A stretch of 23,833 nt of DNA. Origin: an uncultured Clostridia bacterium (GTDB lineage: Bacteria; Bacillota; Clostridia; TANB77; CAG-508). Shown in pieces: positions 23,602 to 23,833 of this stretch; position 1 is the stretch's first letter, and every line of letters starts with the position of its first letter. The notes under the pieces were generated by a model. That model saw only the letters and a program-made list of their open reading frames with translations. It was not told the origin of the DNA and ran no database searches. The translations under genes and the position numbers were made by a program. The stretch covers positions 1 through 23,833 of the forward strand of contig CANRGM010000007.1 of assembly GCA_947630155.1 (NCBI GenBank), in the 5' to 3' direction.

Positions 23602-23777
23602 AATTTTAATATATTTTTATATGAGCCTTTAGTTCTTAAGTAAAACTTAATGGTTCTTTATTTTAATCATCTAGGCTCTCTTAATTTGTATTTTTTCATA
23701 TATTTTTTTGATGGTAATATATTACCTTCATCACTTTACTTTTATTTAAAAGTAATTTTTTATTCAACTTGTTTAAC
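23556..23777 (-). ncRNA. Candidate structured small RNA or leader upstream of the T4SS operon
   Basis: Between the distal promoter and an intrinsic terminator, about 220 nt of transcript would contain four clean hairpins: TTACTTTT/AAAAGTAA (23736-23755), GGTAAT/ATTACC (23713-23726, extendable by GATG/CATC), a GAGCCT/AGGCTC stem enclosing TTAAGT/ACTTAA (about 23623-23676), and the terminator. It has no convincing coding sequence. I do not recognise a known RNA family; it may be an independent small RNA or an attenuated leader. Confidence 0.4.
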
Positions 23778-23784
23778 CTTATCT

Positions 23785-23813
23785 ATTTTACAATATTTTG
23801 CGGGATTTGTCAA
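23785..23813 (-). promoter_or_regulatory. Distal sigma-A promoter
   Basis: TTGACA (23808-23813, exact consensus) and TAAAAT (23785-23790) on the minus strand are separated by 17 bp. It is placed to transcribe the hairpin-rich region down to the terminator at 23556-23601. Confidence 0.7.
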
Positions 23814-23833
23814 TGTGTTTGGTTGGGGTTTTT

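Noticed and set aside
23634..23731. Chain of three tiny frames overlapping by ATGA (11, 10 and 7 codons) in the upstream region
   Set aside because: The ATGA overlaps are eye-catching, but none has a ribosome binding site and such mini-frames are common by chance in AT-rich DNA; the hairpins explain the region better.
1..23833. CRISPR arrays, transposases, integrases, tRNA or rRNA genes
   Set aside because: I looked on both strands and found no regularly spaced repeats, transposase or integrase motifs, or RNA gene signatures.

Overview
The window is AT-rich throughout, with AGA-dominated arginine codons, purine-rich GGAGG-type ribosome binding sites, consensus sigma-A promoters and U-tract terminators. 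All of this fits a low-GC Firmicute, most likely a clostridial (possibly uncultured gut) lineage. The lineage is inferred from style only. Every gene I can support is on the minus strand, so transcription runs from high to low coordinates.

Right part (23833 to about 5400): a Gram-positive type IV secretion system (T4SS) operon. In transcription order it encodes a VirB2/TrbC-like pilin, a PrgI/VirB3-like protein, a membrane-anchored TraC-like (VirB4 N-domain) protein, VirB4 ATPase in two frames, VirB6-like protein 1, an M23 endopeptidase with a degenerate NlpC/P60 domain, VirB6-like protein 2 with a huge cytoplasmic coiled-coil tail, VirB6-like protein 3, and a 1415-residue VirB1-like protein with a C-terminal glucosaminidase and a degenerate M23 domain. 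Small single-pass membrane proteins with VirB8/NTF2-like features follow. Spacing is tight (several stop/start junctions of 0-10 bp), so the genes are probably co-expressed and build one envelope-spanning machine: a pilin, an ATPase motor, a polytopic inner-membrane channel, two wall hydrolases and bitopic scaffold proteins. No relaxase or VirD4/TcpA coupling protein is present in the window.

The most striking observation is that the operon is interrupted twice by +1 frame changes, in VirB4 and at the M23/VirB6 junction. At both sites the zero frame meets the codon CGG followed by A, and skipping the C to read GGA restores the expected protein. By eye I find only three in-frame CGG codons among roughly 7,500 codons, and two of the three are these breaks. 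This suggests +1 frameshifting at a hungry or unassigned CGG codon in the two longest composite T4SS proteins.

The far right (23290-23833) holds no convincing gene. It has a promoter, a compact set of hairpins ending in an intrinsic terminator (a candidate small RNA of about 220 nt), a nested inverted repeat, and a second promoter close to the pilin gene.

Left part (about 5315 to 1): a VirB8-like protein, a stand-alone polytopic membrane protein with a perfect consensus promoter and its own terminator, a membrane-anchored WG-repeat protein with its own promoter and terminator, then a housekeeping cluster of acpS, tatD and an unrecognised acidic protein cut by the window edge. The T4SS is thus adjacent to ordinary chromosomal genes.
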